A stretch of 64,000 bases of DNA, from positions 6,437,991 to 6,501,990 of the forward strand of contig JAZARR010000074.1 of NCBI GenBank assembly GCA_037389465.1. Direction: 5' to 3'. Positions 34,587-57,312 of the stretch are shown piece after piece. Within the stretch, counting starts at the first letter, position 1, and each line of letters starts with the position of its first letter. The notes beneath the pieces are model-generated. The model did no database searches, was not told the origin of the DNA, and worked only from the letters and a program-made list of their open reading frames with translations. The translations under genes and the position numbers were made by a program. The stretch is from Baylisascaris procyonis (lineage: Eukaryota; Nematoda; Chromadorea; Rhabditida; Ascarididae).

Positions 34587-36711
34587 ATGCGTTTACTAAC
34601 TGTAGCGATTTATTCACTATTAGCCGCAAGTATATTTGCTCAATATCCAGGTGGATATGCTAGCGGTTACGGATCAGGTTCGAGCGGTGTTTTTGGAGGA
34701 GTCGGGAAGAGCTGGAATCCTGAGGTCCCAATGGCTCCGCCTCGAGTCCCCGCCGTGCGACCATCGTTCGGCTATAGGCCACCGCCTCCCCCTGCTCGCC
34801 GCGATGTGGCCAGTGAAGGAAAATGCAAATTTGGTACGTCGTTTTGTTCTTTCTTTTTTCAAAAAGACTGCTGTGGTGTTGTTGCGAGTGAAATGTTCTT
34901 ATTATTGCACAGCAAAATTGTGCAACTTTGGTTTATTGTGTTGTTTCGAACAGTGCTGACGATTTCCAATTTGCACTGTACAAAAGTTCTTCAACACTTT
35001 ACTTCATAAGTGGTAAGGTCTCGCATGAACGTCAAACTTTAGCTGAAAATAGATTAGAGTGTAATTGAGAAAACGGGAAGTGATTCATAGTTCATGTTGT
35101 GGAAAGTGATAAGGCATTTGCGTAATTGACCTGACGTAGCTCAGCTTCAACCTTTCAGTTAGGCTGAGCTCAACCTGACATCCTTATTAAGTGACCTCTA
35201 AATTTTTGAATATATCGTGAACCATAAATTATACTGAAAATGTTGAACCACTCCGGATATAGTTTTTGCCATTTCCTTTGGAATTTTGAAATGTTTTTAA
35301 TTTTTATTGTTCGTCAATTTTTTATAGAAAAGAAAACAGTGCATGGGTAATAAATAAAAAAGGCCAATGACGTCGTTATCGGCCTAATGGCAGAGTTTGA
35401 AAACGTTGACATAGAATCATAGAATTTCTACGGTGAGGATGCGTAATTAACATGACGTAATTCGTTATTGCATAGGCACAAAGAAATGCATTTCATTGTG
35501 GTTATAGATGCGACGAAATGGCGAATGGAACCACAATCAGCAGTCGCCAATGCGATAATGTTTGATCGCACAACGGGTATCTCATGTGAGGAATGCCTCC
35601 TGAAGTGTACGCAGATGCAGGTATCATTCCACTTATTTCATAGTCTACTATCGAAGTGATGAGATGAATTGCTACCATACCCCCTTTCTGTTCCTACTTA
35701 TCCAGCCAACCACTCTCAGAAATTATCAACAAATAATCAGAAATTACATAAACACATCCATACTTCAAATGATCCAGCAAACTCATACGAATCAACAAAG
35801 AATTCGTTTATTCAACTGTAACGATTTACAAAGCGAAACTTTGTTGGTGAAACGTTTTATGCTCTTTTAAGTGTCTATTAACCGTTTCGAATTTGATTGA
35901 TCGAATCGACAGTTGGTGTGGGGGCCTCGTGGATCCGTATTATGTCTATAAGATTTAATGACTCCACTTTCAGCCAAACAAACATGCACACATATACACG
36001 CAAACACACTAGTGCATGCATGTGCGCACACACCACGTTTGTACAAATTGTCCAAAACTTGAGAAAGGTTATAAAAAGACGGATAATATTAGTGGACAAA
36101 TTTTCTGACTTCCTGCACGGACCAGCTTGCTCTTCATCATGGACAAAATTTTCTCAACTTTTATCACAACCATATGGTATGATGAGTTGGACAGGACGAC
36201 TTCCTATTTATTACAATCCTCTGAGTTCTTTGCCTCCTATGACAATTATGAGAGTTTTGATGGTAGTCTTCTAGTCGATTCCGATATCGTTCTCATAAAC
36301 TATTCAAATAATACACTGCTGTGCGTTCATTCCTTTTCACTGCTTAGATCATCAATGTCTTATAAAGTTACATTGACTAGTTGAATAAATATGGGCAAAA
36401 TCTTCGATGTATGTTATTTTCGATGACCGTTCACGTCTACAGAACATTGAAACGAAAGTCCAACCGTTTATTATGAAGCGTGGAACAGTTATAGCGTCTC
36501 TACCTTCTCTCTAAAAGCTATTGTTATGCACACTACTTTTGACAAAATTTTTATTTCCGCTCAGTTGCTTAAACCTGCCTTTCATTATAAGAAGTTTGCT
36601 TTGGTTTGCTCAAGTATGCAATATCATTTAATAATTGTTCGAACAAAGAATATATATGTTTCTTTTGTTGAAAGTCGAGTTACTGCTGCTGCCTTGTCTC
36701 AATTTGTCGCT

Positions 36712-36743
<32 letters not shown>

Positions 36744-39700
36744 ATTAAATCACGTTTGGCAATTTTTTCAGAAATTGGTCTTTTTTCGACTTCATCTTTA
36801 ATATGTAGTTTTTTCGGTGTTCTAGTTATCATTTGAACAAGTTTTTGAATCAGTCTACGATGTTGTTCGAAAGATTATTCCTTGTAGAATTGTGTTCAAT
36901 TTAGAATCGTATATAACTAAACTCATTTGTGTTTTCGAGGTCAATGTGGCAATTTTCCGGAGTTTTTGCTCTTCAGAGTGCTCCTGTTCTTATTTATTCA
37001 TAGATGCACAATCGAATTCAAGTCGATTCGCTCAGTTGTTAAGAAATGTATTTCAGGCGGAAACAACTCAATGGGTTTGCCGTACACTAACTTATGACTA
37101 TCGATGGAAAATTTGCGATTTGTTCGCGATCAATGGCACTGGTTATCCATTCTTTTTGACCGATTATTCGGGCAGGGACTATTTCGTGTTCGTTTTTTTT
37201 TTTTGAATTTTTTTGAATGACATTTAAGTTGAAATATTTTGTTACTAACGTCGAAAAAGGAAATAAGTGACTAATGAAAGTAAGAAAGGTTCAGAATATT
37301 ACGACATCATGATTGGTGCCGTCACAAGTAAATTCTTAAGTAGTCGAAGAATTTGGCTTTTTCGGCTATTGCAAACTCTTCTATGGAAATTGCAGTATTT
37401 TACAGAAATAAAGAATGCTAAAATTTGAACGAGGCTAAGATTCGCCAATTCTAATTTCAGTTTAAATGGGTTAATTGCTCAGTGTTCGTGGAATAGTTTT
37501 TCTTACGTAGATAGATCTGAAAAGAATCCTTTGGAAAGTCTTTTGAGGTATTTGAAAATGTCACTGGCGTTCTCTGTCGCCACTAATCACTAAAATCTGA
37601 GGCAAAAAAATCATTGCTAAAATCCTTTTAACATTAAAAAATTGTCAATAAAATATAATTCCTGAAATGTGTTTAAAAGTTATTTTTCTGTCTTCTTTCC
37701 ATTAATAAAGAAGTTTGCAATTATTATCCTCATCTAATGAAGCCTATTTCGGCTGATTTATTTTACACATATCATTTGAAAGCTTTAAAGCCAATATATG
37801 CTCTGAAACGAATTTTCAACAACAAAAAGTTGTGCAATGAGGCGCTATGTTAAGCTAGAGCCTGAAGTAGAAGAACCGACGTTTATATGCTTCATAAATT
37901 TTGCAACGCTGATTTCGTCCATCAACAAATGTTGAAAAATTACCTACCAGAAATGATAATTATTGGTGTTGAACAAGTAACCAGCCGTGCCAAATAACCT
38001 AAAAGATTAATAAGGATTCGGCTGAAGCAATACTACCACACGTTTAACTTTAGGTATTTAAAAGCGAGAGCAGCTAGTGCAGCCGAAATCTCTGGAGACA
38101 CTGAAGAGAACGCTAGAGGAAATAGCGCTCCGAAGACTTCGGCACCGGTTTATGGTGCACCGTCTGGTGCCATCGAAAGCATTGAGACAAAATCGGAGTA
38201 CGAGGTAACCGATCTAAGATCGTCTGGCTCATCGGACGGTGCTGTTTATGGAAGCGTAACAGAGGGCTCTGGCTATGAAGATGCAGCCGCATATAACTAT
38301 GGTGGTGAGTCAAACACTTTCCACGTTCGTCAGCCTTCGGCAACCGCTTCGAATTCACTCAAGTACAGCGCGAAGAATCGGAAATCGAAAGTCAAGACAG
38401 CGGAGTCATCTGTGAAAATATTAAAATCGCATGTCGAAACCTCCGCGCATCACAGTCAATCACACGCCCAAACGCCCGATTCAAGAGTGAAGCAAAGGAC
38501 GTCAAGTGCTAATGAATATCAGGTAGAACTTGCTCGATCATATAATCAATCTATCATGCCTTGTATCCTTCCCAGGCATTGAGACTTACCATATCTGTTA
38601 AATTGTCAGTCTTTTCAGCACTATTGAAACGAATTACTGAAAAATATTGGATGGATTCACAAAGTTTTGCAGCCATTAAATGACTGTTGAAATACATATA
38701 AGATATGCAACGTGAGCATAGAAAATATGAGATTATGCAAATGAGGCAACATAGACAGTGAAACTTTGCCGACCTGAACATTTCCTTGTCATCTTCACAT
38801 TCGGCATTGTTTTTCATGGAAAGTTTTCCGGAGTTGATTTCATTTAATCCATGCTGCTTGCTTATTAGTTGATAATATCGAGATGAATTTATTTAGCTCT
38901 ATGTCACTCATTTAACTAACTTTATTCATTGTTTCAGGCACAGGTGGTACTCAGTAATGCCGCCGGCAGAACGGGCGTCGGCTTGTGTCATGAGGGTGAG
39001 GTGGTGCGCTATGTGGCTTTAAACAGTAAAGAGCGTGCTAATCCTGGTAGCGAAACGCATTTCGTGGATAGTAGTAGTGCAGAAAAATGTATCGAAGCAT
39101 GTGATGACGACGAGCTTATCACTTGGTGAATATCTTTCAACAAATACATTTTTTTATTTTCTCCTCAATTTGCAGAGCCGATATGTTGGTAGTACGGCTG
39201 TGGGGCTTCGCAGAAGCTATTTTCTGTGTGTGTGGATATAAACGGTTTTTAATAGCATCCTTTAAAGGAGCGTTGCTAATGCTCATGTATAAGTATGCGC
39301 GCTGTTTTACATCACTATTTCCCTCACGAAGGGTCAGCTGAGAGGGGGTACGGAGAGGAAAAAAGGACATCATTTCTCAGCGAATGTTAGCTTTCTGTGG
39401 ATGTCGTTTCGTGTGGCAAAGCATGTTGTTTCCTATATTTTCCTAACCGTGCATCTATCGGCTTCCTTCAAGAAAATCGATATTCTGCTATGGCATTCGG
39501 GTGTAATTAATTCCGTTGAACGTGATATGTATTGGTCAGTTTATGCCGTAAACGGCAGGCATCTTTAGTGCATAAAGGCAATTGCCAGTTAGAAGAAGAG
39601 TCCGATGTTTCATTCGTTCCGACTTTCGGTGGATGAAGTGTCTAATTCATTGGCATTACTATAAACGATCAACTGACTGCTTCATCGACCTCACTTTCTG

Positions 39701-42700
39701 ATGATCGTTTAAAGTGAGATTTGTGTTGTTTTCAGTGAATCTCTAGTGCTCACCCCATCCGGTTGTGAGCTTTCGACAACGCGTGCAAGTCATGCGGATG
39801 CAGAAGATCTCAATCCTGCTCGTAATAGCACCTATCTTGAGAAGGTATTATGCTATGCTCATAACGTTGATAAATTGAAAATAGTATTGTGATGCGGGAA
39901 AAGGCTTTTTGTTCGGGCTAGGAACAGAGGGCAGTGTATAGAATAATGTCTTGTGACCGGGAGTTTTAGAAAAAGCTGGAGAATCGGCGTCTAGGGGATT
40001 CTTGACAAGAATATGAAACCCCCATATCGCTAGACGTTTACGTTCGTAATGATCATTTGTCCATCGATAATCAAACAAGTGTTTTTTTTCATAAATCATG
40101 TAGGAATCCTCGGGAAGTACGTTGTGGCAGCAATAACAGTTTGAATAATTTGAATAGGACTTTTTAAAATACTCGATGGTTGTTCTCTACGTAAGTGTTA
40201 TTGAGGCCAAGGACTGTGCTGCCAAATAACACTTATGAATGGCATGCACAGCTTCTCAGGTTCTGCGATGGTTTGTTGCTCTTTGAGGGGTAAAAACAAA
40301 TTCAGTTCACGAATTTTGCTCTAATGGATTCCATATCGAGAAAGTTACTGTCGGCGATAACTTCGGTGTTGGGATTAGATAGTGGGAGCTGGTTGATATA
40401 ACGATCATTACAATAAATTGGGCGGTGCAGTGTTAAGGTGGTGGTAGAGTGAAATGCAATGCGTCGCACAGATGTTACCACTGGATGAGTCTTAACTATA
40501 AGAACTACTGTTGAAAAAGTGGAAAATAAAAAGTTGTCAAAGGTTCTCATCAAAATAAAATTCAAGTGCTGTTTAGATTGGAATCGAATGCTTTTACATA
40601 AATCACTGTCAGGTATTTATATAGTTATTTACAATTTTATCAGATCTGTATGCCATCTGCGTTAGCTGAAGGCACTGAGAAGATTTGGCCTGCTATCGAG
40701 AACTATATTCTTGTTGGTCATGTTCTCGAGGTGACTGATGCATCTTCATTCGCCGAATGCCTCATTGCATGCCTTCACGCTGAACAGGACTTCGGTTTCC
40801 TATGCAAATCAGCAATGTGGTATCCTGTTGACGATGATCAGGTAAGCAGCATGGTTGGAAAGGCTTGAATGACTTTAGAAAAAACTCTACTAGAATGGGG
40901 AGTACAAGAACCTGTTGAAATGTAGCTTGAAGAATAATACTCGCTGCCCAGTTCTGAAGAAGTTTCTGTGTGCTATTCTTCGACCCGAATAGAGATGCTT
41001 TGTGATATTATGAACAGACAGATTGTTAGTCCCTTCGTACCATTTCACGTTCTGCTAAACTAAAATGCAATGATTCGGCATCGGAAATAAATTCACATGA
41101 TCCCCAAGTGCTGAATGTGACACTTGGATAAAAATAGTGAATTTTATATTGCTGTAGGATGATTTTCTTTCCCTATCCAACCTAACAAAACTATCAATGC
41201 TTTGTTCACGATTTGAATGTACTTCACGTCTTTAAATTCTCCAAACTAATAGATGACCAAGAAAAAAGAGGAGGGGGAGTGGAACAAGGGAATGCACCAA
41301 AGTGTGATTCAGATAAACTTCTCTTCAGAATTGTCTACTGAACTCGGAAAGTCGCGCCACACAACCGGATGTATTCGTTGCCGAGGATCAAGGTGTCCAG
41401 ATGCTCTATTTCGACATACCGCGCGACGAATCCTTCATAGTTTCCAACATGGCGCCTATGAGATTACGAGTTAGTTGCTCGTTTCATCCGAATCAACTGC
41501 ATTTCAGAAGTACCTACTGCAGTAAAGCAACTTGATAATAACTTCGTAAAAACTATCGTAAAATACTGCTTGCCTTATTTGGGCTGACTTTTCTGCACTT
41601 TTAGCTTAACTGGTCCCTTGTTATTGCATGGGATACCAATTGTTAGCATCTTTTTGTGCATACTAATGTAGCAGCAGTGGGCGCAGAAAAAAATTTTGAT
41701 GGTGTGTTCTGGTGCCAGGTCATTCTTCTAGCATTAATAAATTTCACGCTGTTGAAAAATTCGACTGTTTTGAATAGGAAACTTTTCTTTACGGTCCCTC
41801 GGAGGTCACTAATCTTCCACTTCTTCTGCTTCTACCGTTGAAAAACAACATAATTTTTGAGCACTCATATCCCATAAAAGAATAATGATTTTGCAGGACG
41901 AACCTCTCAACGGTGCAAACTCCTCCCTCTTTACTCATTGGTCATCGTGCAATAAAAACTCTACGGGAATGCGACATCGCTATTTGAAATGCAAGGATCG
42001 TAAGGATATTCGCAAATGTCCCAAGGAATCCGTCATGTGCAAGGGTTGTAAGTTTTATTTTTGAGACAACTACTTAGTACGATTTTAATTTGTTGTTGGT
42101 AGAAAGCAGTAGGTAATAAGATGCTTCTTTTTCTATTTTTATTATGTATTTTCTCGTTTGCAAGGCTTCCCTACTGGAGTGTCCATCTGGAAAATGCATG
42201 TTTTTGAAGAATAGCGAAATATTTAATGCGTTGGCATCATATCAACACATCGGCATGCTACATGAACATCCCGAAGGCTCAGTGAAGGTTCTCATATGGT
42301 AATGGGACGATCAAAAATAGCATGAAACGCAAAGAACAGCGAGGACAATGACACGTGTCCAAAAGTGTATGAGAATAAAGCGAAGCAGTGGACAAAAACA
42401 TGCGAGACAAAAAAGGAGGTCATGCCAAGTGAAAGAGATATATCGGAATAGCTACAGCATCCTTGTCAAACAGTGACAGAAGCAGTGACTGGATGGCCGG
42501 AGCGAAATCTTGGCGTTGTCAGAATAAAAGATGGTTGCATTTTCTTCTCGAAGATTTCAAAGAGTATAGAGGAGGAAATATTGCTAACGCCTACGGCAAA
42601 ACGTCCCAAGCAGGATTGGAACATAGTGCTGGAAGAATTTCAAGTTGCGCCACAGGATCCGTAAGCGGGTTTAGAGGCATTCGGCATATCAATCGTTAAC

Positions 42701-43305
42701 CCTCATAGCTTCAATATTACAAATAAGATCTATTGCACTAGAAATCTGTTCAGTTGAGCTGAAGTGCATTCGACCATGTGTCCATTTAAGCTGACGCACA
42801 GTGAATACGTTGTTCATCATACCGACCTGATGAGTTAGAAAAAGCTGATGGAAAATTTGAGGTGTGAAAAATGATTCTCTCAAACTCAGACACTCGCAAA
42901 AATTTTTGAGTTATCAGTGCACTTCCTTATTTTTTCTTCCGACTATAGGTCCTTCTTGGGCACCTCCGAATAACCTAACTCTTTCCCTCCTCCTATCCTC
43001 CATAGAAGCGCTTGTGCTGCAATACGCGTTCGCGCAATGTTGCGTGTGTTATAAAGCAGAGGCCTCATAAACGGGAGAATACGTGGTATGGAACGCTGGG
43101 GTATGTGAGGTAAATGTTGGTAGCAAGGCTCTTGATGGCTGCATTATTTATTACTCAACGAATATTTTTAGTGCCAGTAAAATCGCTGAAATTCGAATGC
43201 ATCGCTGTGCGTGATTCTTTGGGCAGAAAGAGATGTCCGCATGGAATCCAGATGCTTCCCGATGGTCAAAGGGAATATTGCAAACACCCAATTGACTGCC
43301 ACTAA
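34587..43305 (+). CDS. Secreted protein with three PAN/Apple modules and a thrombospondin-like tail
   Basis: Exons: 34587-34833, 35508-35620, 37057-37187, 38054-38522, 38938-39125, 39736-39844, 40644-40841, 41329-41469, 41897-42047, 43172-43305; all phases agree, giving about 626 residues. Residues 1-18 are a signal peptide (cleavage near FA-Q). A Gly/Tyr/Pro-rich stretch follows (PPPPP at about 70). PAN module 1 spans about 80-165 (CEECLLKC, WVCRTLTYDY). A Ser/Thr-rich linker of about 160 residues is encoded by exon 4. PAN 2 is about 337-420 (SAEKCIEAC, PSGCEL). PAN 3 is about 421-518 (FAECLIAC, FLCKSAMW, NCLLNSESRA). The tail has WSSCNKNSTGMRHR and CPHGIQM...YCKHPIDC, resembling thrombospondin type 1 spacing. 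PAN modules bind protein or carbohydrate; nematode members often act in cuticle or extracellular matrix. An exon at 42949 can also follow exon 9 and would give a different, shorter tail. Exon 9 could alternatively end at 42044. Confidence 0.86.
36713..36742. repeat. Poly-T tract
   Basis: Thirty consecutive T in the second intron of the PAN-domain gene. Length polymorphism or assembly error is likely here. Confidence 0.9.
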
Positions 43306-52776
<9,471 letters not shown>

Positions 52777-54867
52777 CTGGAAAAACAGCTTTGTTCCCTC
52801 TTTATACCGAAGAGGTCTTTCACGGTGTTTAGGCTTAGATGAGTTGCAAGAATTTTTAAGTTTCATCGATTTTTTGTAATTTTGACTTACTGACACTTAC
52901 GCGACGTTACAAGCGCTAATCTCTTCAAGCGGTCGAAAATGCTTATGGTATTCAGCTCTCTAATGTTAATTACCAGTAGTCTTCCACTACCGATAACCGA
53001 AAGTTTGGGACATATGGAGAGCGCAAGATATACCTGGGATAGCGTGCCGAGCATTATAATTTCAAACTTTTATTGTTTCAAAACCATCGCAGAAAAATTA
53101 CTGTTGAGAGTTTCGAAGGGGAAGTTTATGATTTGGAAGGGCTTGTGTGGGATGACGAGCTTCATGAATTTTGCATGCCTTGCTTTGCATAAACAATAGT
53201 ATGTCCCTCATCCCTTCCCTAAAGCTTCGCATAGAATAAATAACTGAAGAACAGTAATGCATTATCAGCGTTTGAAAACGTTGGAAGTTTCATAGCGTTC
53301 CAAAATGACTCACCCGATTGTTGCCCGAAGTTGTTGTTTTCCGTACTAAGTGACGCTTGCCTCATTTCTTCTACTTTTGAATTGTTTTCCAGCAGCGACA
53401 CAATGTTAAAAGCCATCTGAAAATAGGCTGTGGGAATAAGAAACGTGATCTTGCAACTTGTCATAGATACGTTGCAGTCTTCGAACGTTCTAGGGTCTCT
53501 GAAGATATGATGCTGATCGCCTTTTAAAGTATCCAAAAAGTTGGAAAGAATTTTTCCTGATGAACGAAGTATTTTTAAAGTTCTATGGCAACGTTCCGCT
53601 GCGCACTTACCAAGTTTATGTTTTTTGGTCTTCATAGCGTTTTGTTTAACGCTGTGCTTAAATGCCAATTGAAAGTAGGATTCAAATTTGTGCACTCCAT
53701 AAGGGACTTTTATTATGATATATTTGATTGCTGTGCAGACAATATGGAGTTATTCTATATCGAAAAACGCGTTGAAAGCTTGGCAATGAAAAGATAAACG
53801 ACCAATGTTTATCGATTTAAGGGATGTTCATTATTTAAGTTCTACATATCACTTGGGAATTCCTCATTGCTAAATTCGAATAGTGCATTATTTGTCATAC
53901 ACTACGAGTGATAAGAAAATACCACGAGATGAGATCACCCTGAATGTTACGAGTTGGCCGTTGGCCTCACTGCTGAAGTCGTCCGTGTTTCGGTCTCTCA
54001 GAAAGAGAAATGATATACCGGCGGAGCTGAGATGTGCCAACTGCTAAACGGAAGCGGGATAGCTGTCGACAAGCGTATGCGCAGGTAGCGTTTAATCGGT
54101 GTAAGCGAATCAGTTAATAAACGAATCGAGAAACAGGTGTATAAGAGCGATGCTCGAAGACCGCAAAGAGCAGCGTGGGAATCCGAATGCAAAACTTTTC
54201 GTTCGAGTCAACCCTCGCAAAAATCGGTTGAACGATCAGCGCAGAGCATGCATCTTCTCCGTGCTGCGATCCATCGGCTGGTCTCCTTGTGCGCAATGGA
54301 ATCTTGATAATGGAAAGATAAGTGGCCAACGTTCATCGATCTAAGCGATGTTCATTACCTAAGTTCTATTTATCACATGTGAATTTTGTTCCCACACATC
54401 TGCAAATGAAGTGGATAAAAGCATTTGCATTAAGAAAGCTTCTGTATTAATCATATTTTATTAGGCACAGAGAAAATGCTGATGTCAGAAAGCTGTTCCA
54501 TTATTTTATTCCTGGCTGATTGTCGTTGCCTAGATAACAGATGTTAAAAAAGGTGGAAGCAGATTTACGAAATTCTTATCCCAAAAAGACGGTGAAATTC
54601 TCATTTGAGATTTGTTCGGGTACGAGGGTAAAACTGGAGGCTACTTTGTTTGTTACGTTAGAATAAGATGCATGTTTGCTACGTTAGAATAAGGTGCACA
54701 TTGCGTCTATGATCGATAGGCGTCTTTGCTAAGTAATTGGATTTAAGAATCTTGGTAATTCTGGTTTTAACTGGAAAGGCCGCCATAGGACTGAATATCA
54801 GTGAAAACATTCTCTCAATGATCTGTGCAAAAAATTTAAATGTGGATACATTTTATACGAATAAGAA
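52777..54867. other. Upstream of the homeobox gene; no certain gene
   Basis: Should contain the first exon(s) and promoter of the homeobox gene. A candidate exon on the minus strand ends at 52901 before GTAAGT, phase 1 out, with about 130 bp open, but without a clear motif. A 158-codon minus-strand frame at 53219-53695 has no recognisable domain and unremarkable composition. A pair of direct repeats lies at 53786 and 54310. Confidence 0.4.
53786..54385. repeat. Pair of direct repeats (76 bp) flanking about 450 bp
   Basis: 53786-53861 and 54310-54385 align end to end without gaps, about 80% identical, sharing GATGTTCATTA and TAAGTTCTA. The 448-bp interior has no clear coding sequence. This layout could be a small terminal-repeat element or a simple old duplication. 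Confidence 0.75.
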
Positions 54868-55026
54868 TTAAATCGGAGCTATGACTGTGGGAACCTTAGT
54901 TAAGAATAGAAGCCAAAGCAAAAAGGCCGCTAGAAGCACAGGAAGTAAGGCCATGAAGGTACGGGTTAAGTAACAGATGCTTTTCTTGACAGTGGCGTCA
55001 TATTCGACATAATGACAGGAACAAAT
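54868..55026 (-). CDS. Terminal exon of an unidentified membrane protein
   Basis: The minus strand has a TTTTTCAG acceptor directly before a 53-codon open frame (phase 0 in) ending in TAA. The peptide starts with a Cys-rich segment (ICSCHYVEYD), then a hydrophobic membrane segment of about 22 residues (MALLPVLLAAFLLWLLFL) and ends seven to ten residues later at VIAPI. A single membrane helix near the very C-terminus suggests a tail-anchored or type I membrane protein. It lacks the PPPX ending of KASH proteins. I do not recognise the family and did not find the upstream exons. The strong acceptor and sharply hydrophobic block argue for real coding sequence. Confidence 0.45.
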   Translation of the reverse strand: MCSCHYVEYDATVKKSICYLTRTFMALLPVLLAAFLLWLLFLTKVPTVIAPI

Positions 55027-56718
55027 CTGAAAAATATGTTCCACAGAGAGAATTTGAGTAGGTTTAGAAGCGAACAAAACATACTTCGAATGTACGACTA
55101 AAGACGATATTTCGATTAACATAGAGAATTGTTTGCCCATTCAGAAATGTGATATTCTACTCGAAATTGACCTTACAAATGTGTGTTTGTGCGTTTCCCA
55201 TGCATTTGAAATTGCACTAATAGACGAACGAAAAGGATGCAAATGGTTGCAGAGTAATATCAACTGATAAAAGCGTTTCCCAGGCTTTGTTGAACATTAC
55301 TTACTGCCGTATTAATAGCGCCGCTTATGGTGAGTAAACATTCTCAAAACGACTCATACGCATATGTATAAGAATATGAGTACTTTAGCTGAAGCAATGA
55401 CGTCGATATAACGAATCTCGTTAAACGCTTTTTGTGATATAGTTGAGCCGTATATGCGAATAAAGCTTGAGAATATTAATATTTACTCACAGAATTGCAG
55501 TTTATATGTTTGGCTAAGGCAACTCACCCAAGGGTAACATGTAACAAATTGCTGTCGATCAGCGGATACACAGAGCAAGTTAATCGATATGTGCTAAATA
55601 TTGCGCTGAAAGAATAATACAAGCTATTCTGTGCACTAAAAAATCCAGCAATTGACTATGGAAAATGAATTATCTGAAAATGAAGAAAGCAGTTTATTTG
55701 TCCGTGGAATACTGATCCACCAGTTTTTTTTTTTTTTTTTAAATCATTAGATGCTTGTGTACAGTCATGCAAGTAAAGTCAACAAATTTTTTCTGAACCA
55801 AGAAATAGCTCACACGTCTCAGTAAGGCAGCTGTGTTTGACGTTATGATAAATAATTCAATTACCGCAGAATTATTATTTCTTTGGAATGGAAGTGGTTT
55901 AAATAAAAACGAATGAAATGAGACCTCAAGAGCTAACGAAGCAGAATTTTTAGATTCTTCGCCCTTAAAGTTACACGTTTCGATTCTTATGATGCATGTT
56001 GAAATCAGATTTGTTTTTATTCGATATGGAGATGGGGATGAGTGAAGTGTTGTCTCACTATTTTTTTCCACTCACTTTTGGCTGCTGTCGCAATTTGAAT
56101 ATCATTTTTTGGTAACTGATGATTTGTTAAGATAGAAAGTTCCCGAAATCGCTTGGAATCCTCAGTGTTGCAATTTAGAGGATCCTGTATTCGGACTCAT
56201 GATATAGTTAGTGGTTCACGGTCGTAGAAATATCGACATATTTTGACATATACGAGACCTCAAAGATGTTTGAATATAATGCTGAGAATATGATGCTCCG
56301 AAAATTGTAATTTTTCAATCATGACGGGTAACAGGAGGAAATTTCGAGGAAAACTTTTCACTTATTTCGATGATTATGACAATAAATGATAGAACTCGTT
56401 AAGTTCAGTCATTGCATACCATGGTCAATGAAATCAGTGACAAAAATATTTCCTCGAAATTCTCCTATGCTGCCTAGATTTCATCATCTGATTTCCCAGA
56501 ATCTCAGTTTTTAAGGTCCTGGATCCCGTTAAATAAAACACTAAGTGATTGGTTTTGTTGGGTTAACCTGCTGCGTTGACAGCTAATTTAGACAGGAGAT
56601 CTTGTATAGAAAGCATGGCTGGTTGCAGAGTAAATGTCAAGGGTAATTTCATTTTGGAATGGGCCAAATACCCAGTGTCAGCTTTCTATGCTTTATGTAA
56701 AATGTGTTATACGGATGT
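55027..56718. other. Subtelomeric stretch without an assigned gene
   Basis: About 1.7 kb. It may hold upstream exons of the membrane-protein gene on the minus strand. A 110-codon minus frame at 55739-56071 lacks motifs. A poly-T run sits near 55726-55740. An inverted repeat is present at 56333-56352 and 56449-56466. Confidence 0.4.
56333..56466. repeat. Inverted repeat, arms about 18-20 bp, loop about 96 bp
   Basis: AGGAGGAAATTTCGAGGAAA on the left is complementary to TTTCCTCGAAATTCTCCT on the right, with one or two mismatches. No larger element is visible around it. Confidence 0.7.
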
Positions 56719-56883
56719 TTATTTCTTGCCAGCTTGTTTACGCAAATACAATTGAAGTCTATCAAATTCCTTCCTCAAATCTTTTCCGTGCCTAATCCTC
56801 ACTGATGATTCATGAGTCGGGTCTTTATGTGGCACTTTCAGATTACGATGTCTACACTCGGCCACAGTCTGAGGTAATCCGCG
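56719..56883 (-). CDS. Possible terminal exon of an unidentified subtelomeric gene
   Basis: A minus-strand frame of about 54 codons ends in TAA at 56719 and reads as a charged protein tail (RIRHGKDLRKEFDRLQLYL then KQAGKK). Acceptor-like sites (TTACCTCAG, GAGTGTAG) lie at its start. Just upstream in the same frame, interrupted by stops, are further protein-like stretches (NVAAGIEMLRKQKALKRY and VRARTIKDLNTAKNRDDG). Either these are separate exons whose borders I could not place, or the locus is a pseudogene. No family recognised. Confidence 0.3.
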   Translation of the reverse strand, partial: RGLPQTVAECRHRNLKVPHKDPTHESSVRIRHGKDLRKEFDRLQLYLRKQAGKK

Positions 56884-57312
56884 TCACTACAGCCCGATCC
56901 AGGCATATCTCTTTAGAGCTTTTTGTTTTCGCAGCATTTCGATTCCTGCAGCAACGTTTTCGCCTGAAACCCTTTAACATCCATCGTCTCTGTTTTTTGC
57001 CGTATTCAAATCCTTGATTGTTCTGGCACGAACAGCTGCCTCTCTCTCTCTTCCTTTGTATGCTTACTTCATAGACATCGGGGTGTTTGAAAAGATAAAA
57101 TTGGTTTTGAAGCAATCACATAATGAAAAATTTCCTTCGGATGGACAGAGAAGGAGAGCAGTTGCATAGCTGAGTGTTATGAAGCGAATCGATCAGAATA
57201 ATCCGACATCATCAAGAATTCACAGAAATATATTTTTCGATTGTTTGGGAAAGAAAATTTCTTCTGCTTCTCATTTCTGAGCAACGGGAACAATAGGTTC
57301 ATCGATAGCAGG

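Noticed and set aside
53219..53695. 158-codon minus-strand frame
   Set aside because: No recognisable domain, no convincing splice or start context, and composition typical of chance frames; noted in the region entry only.
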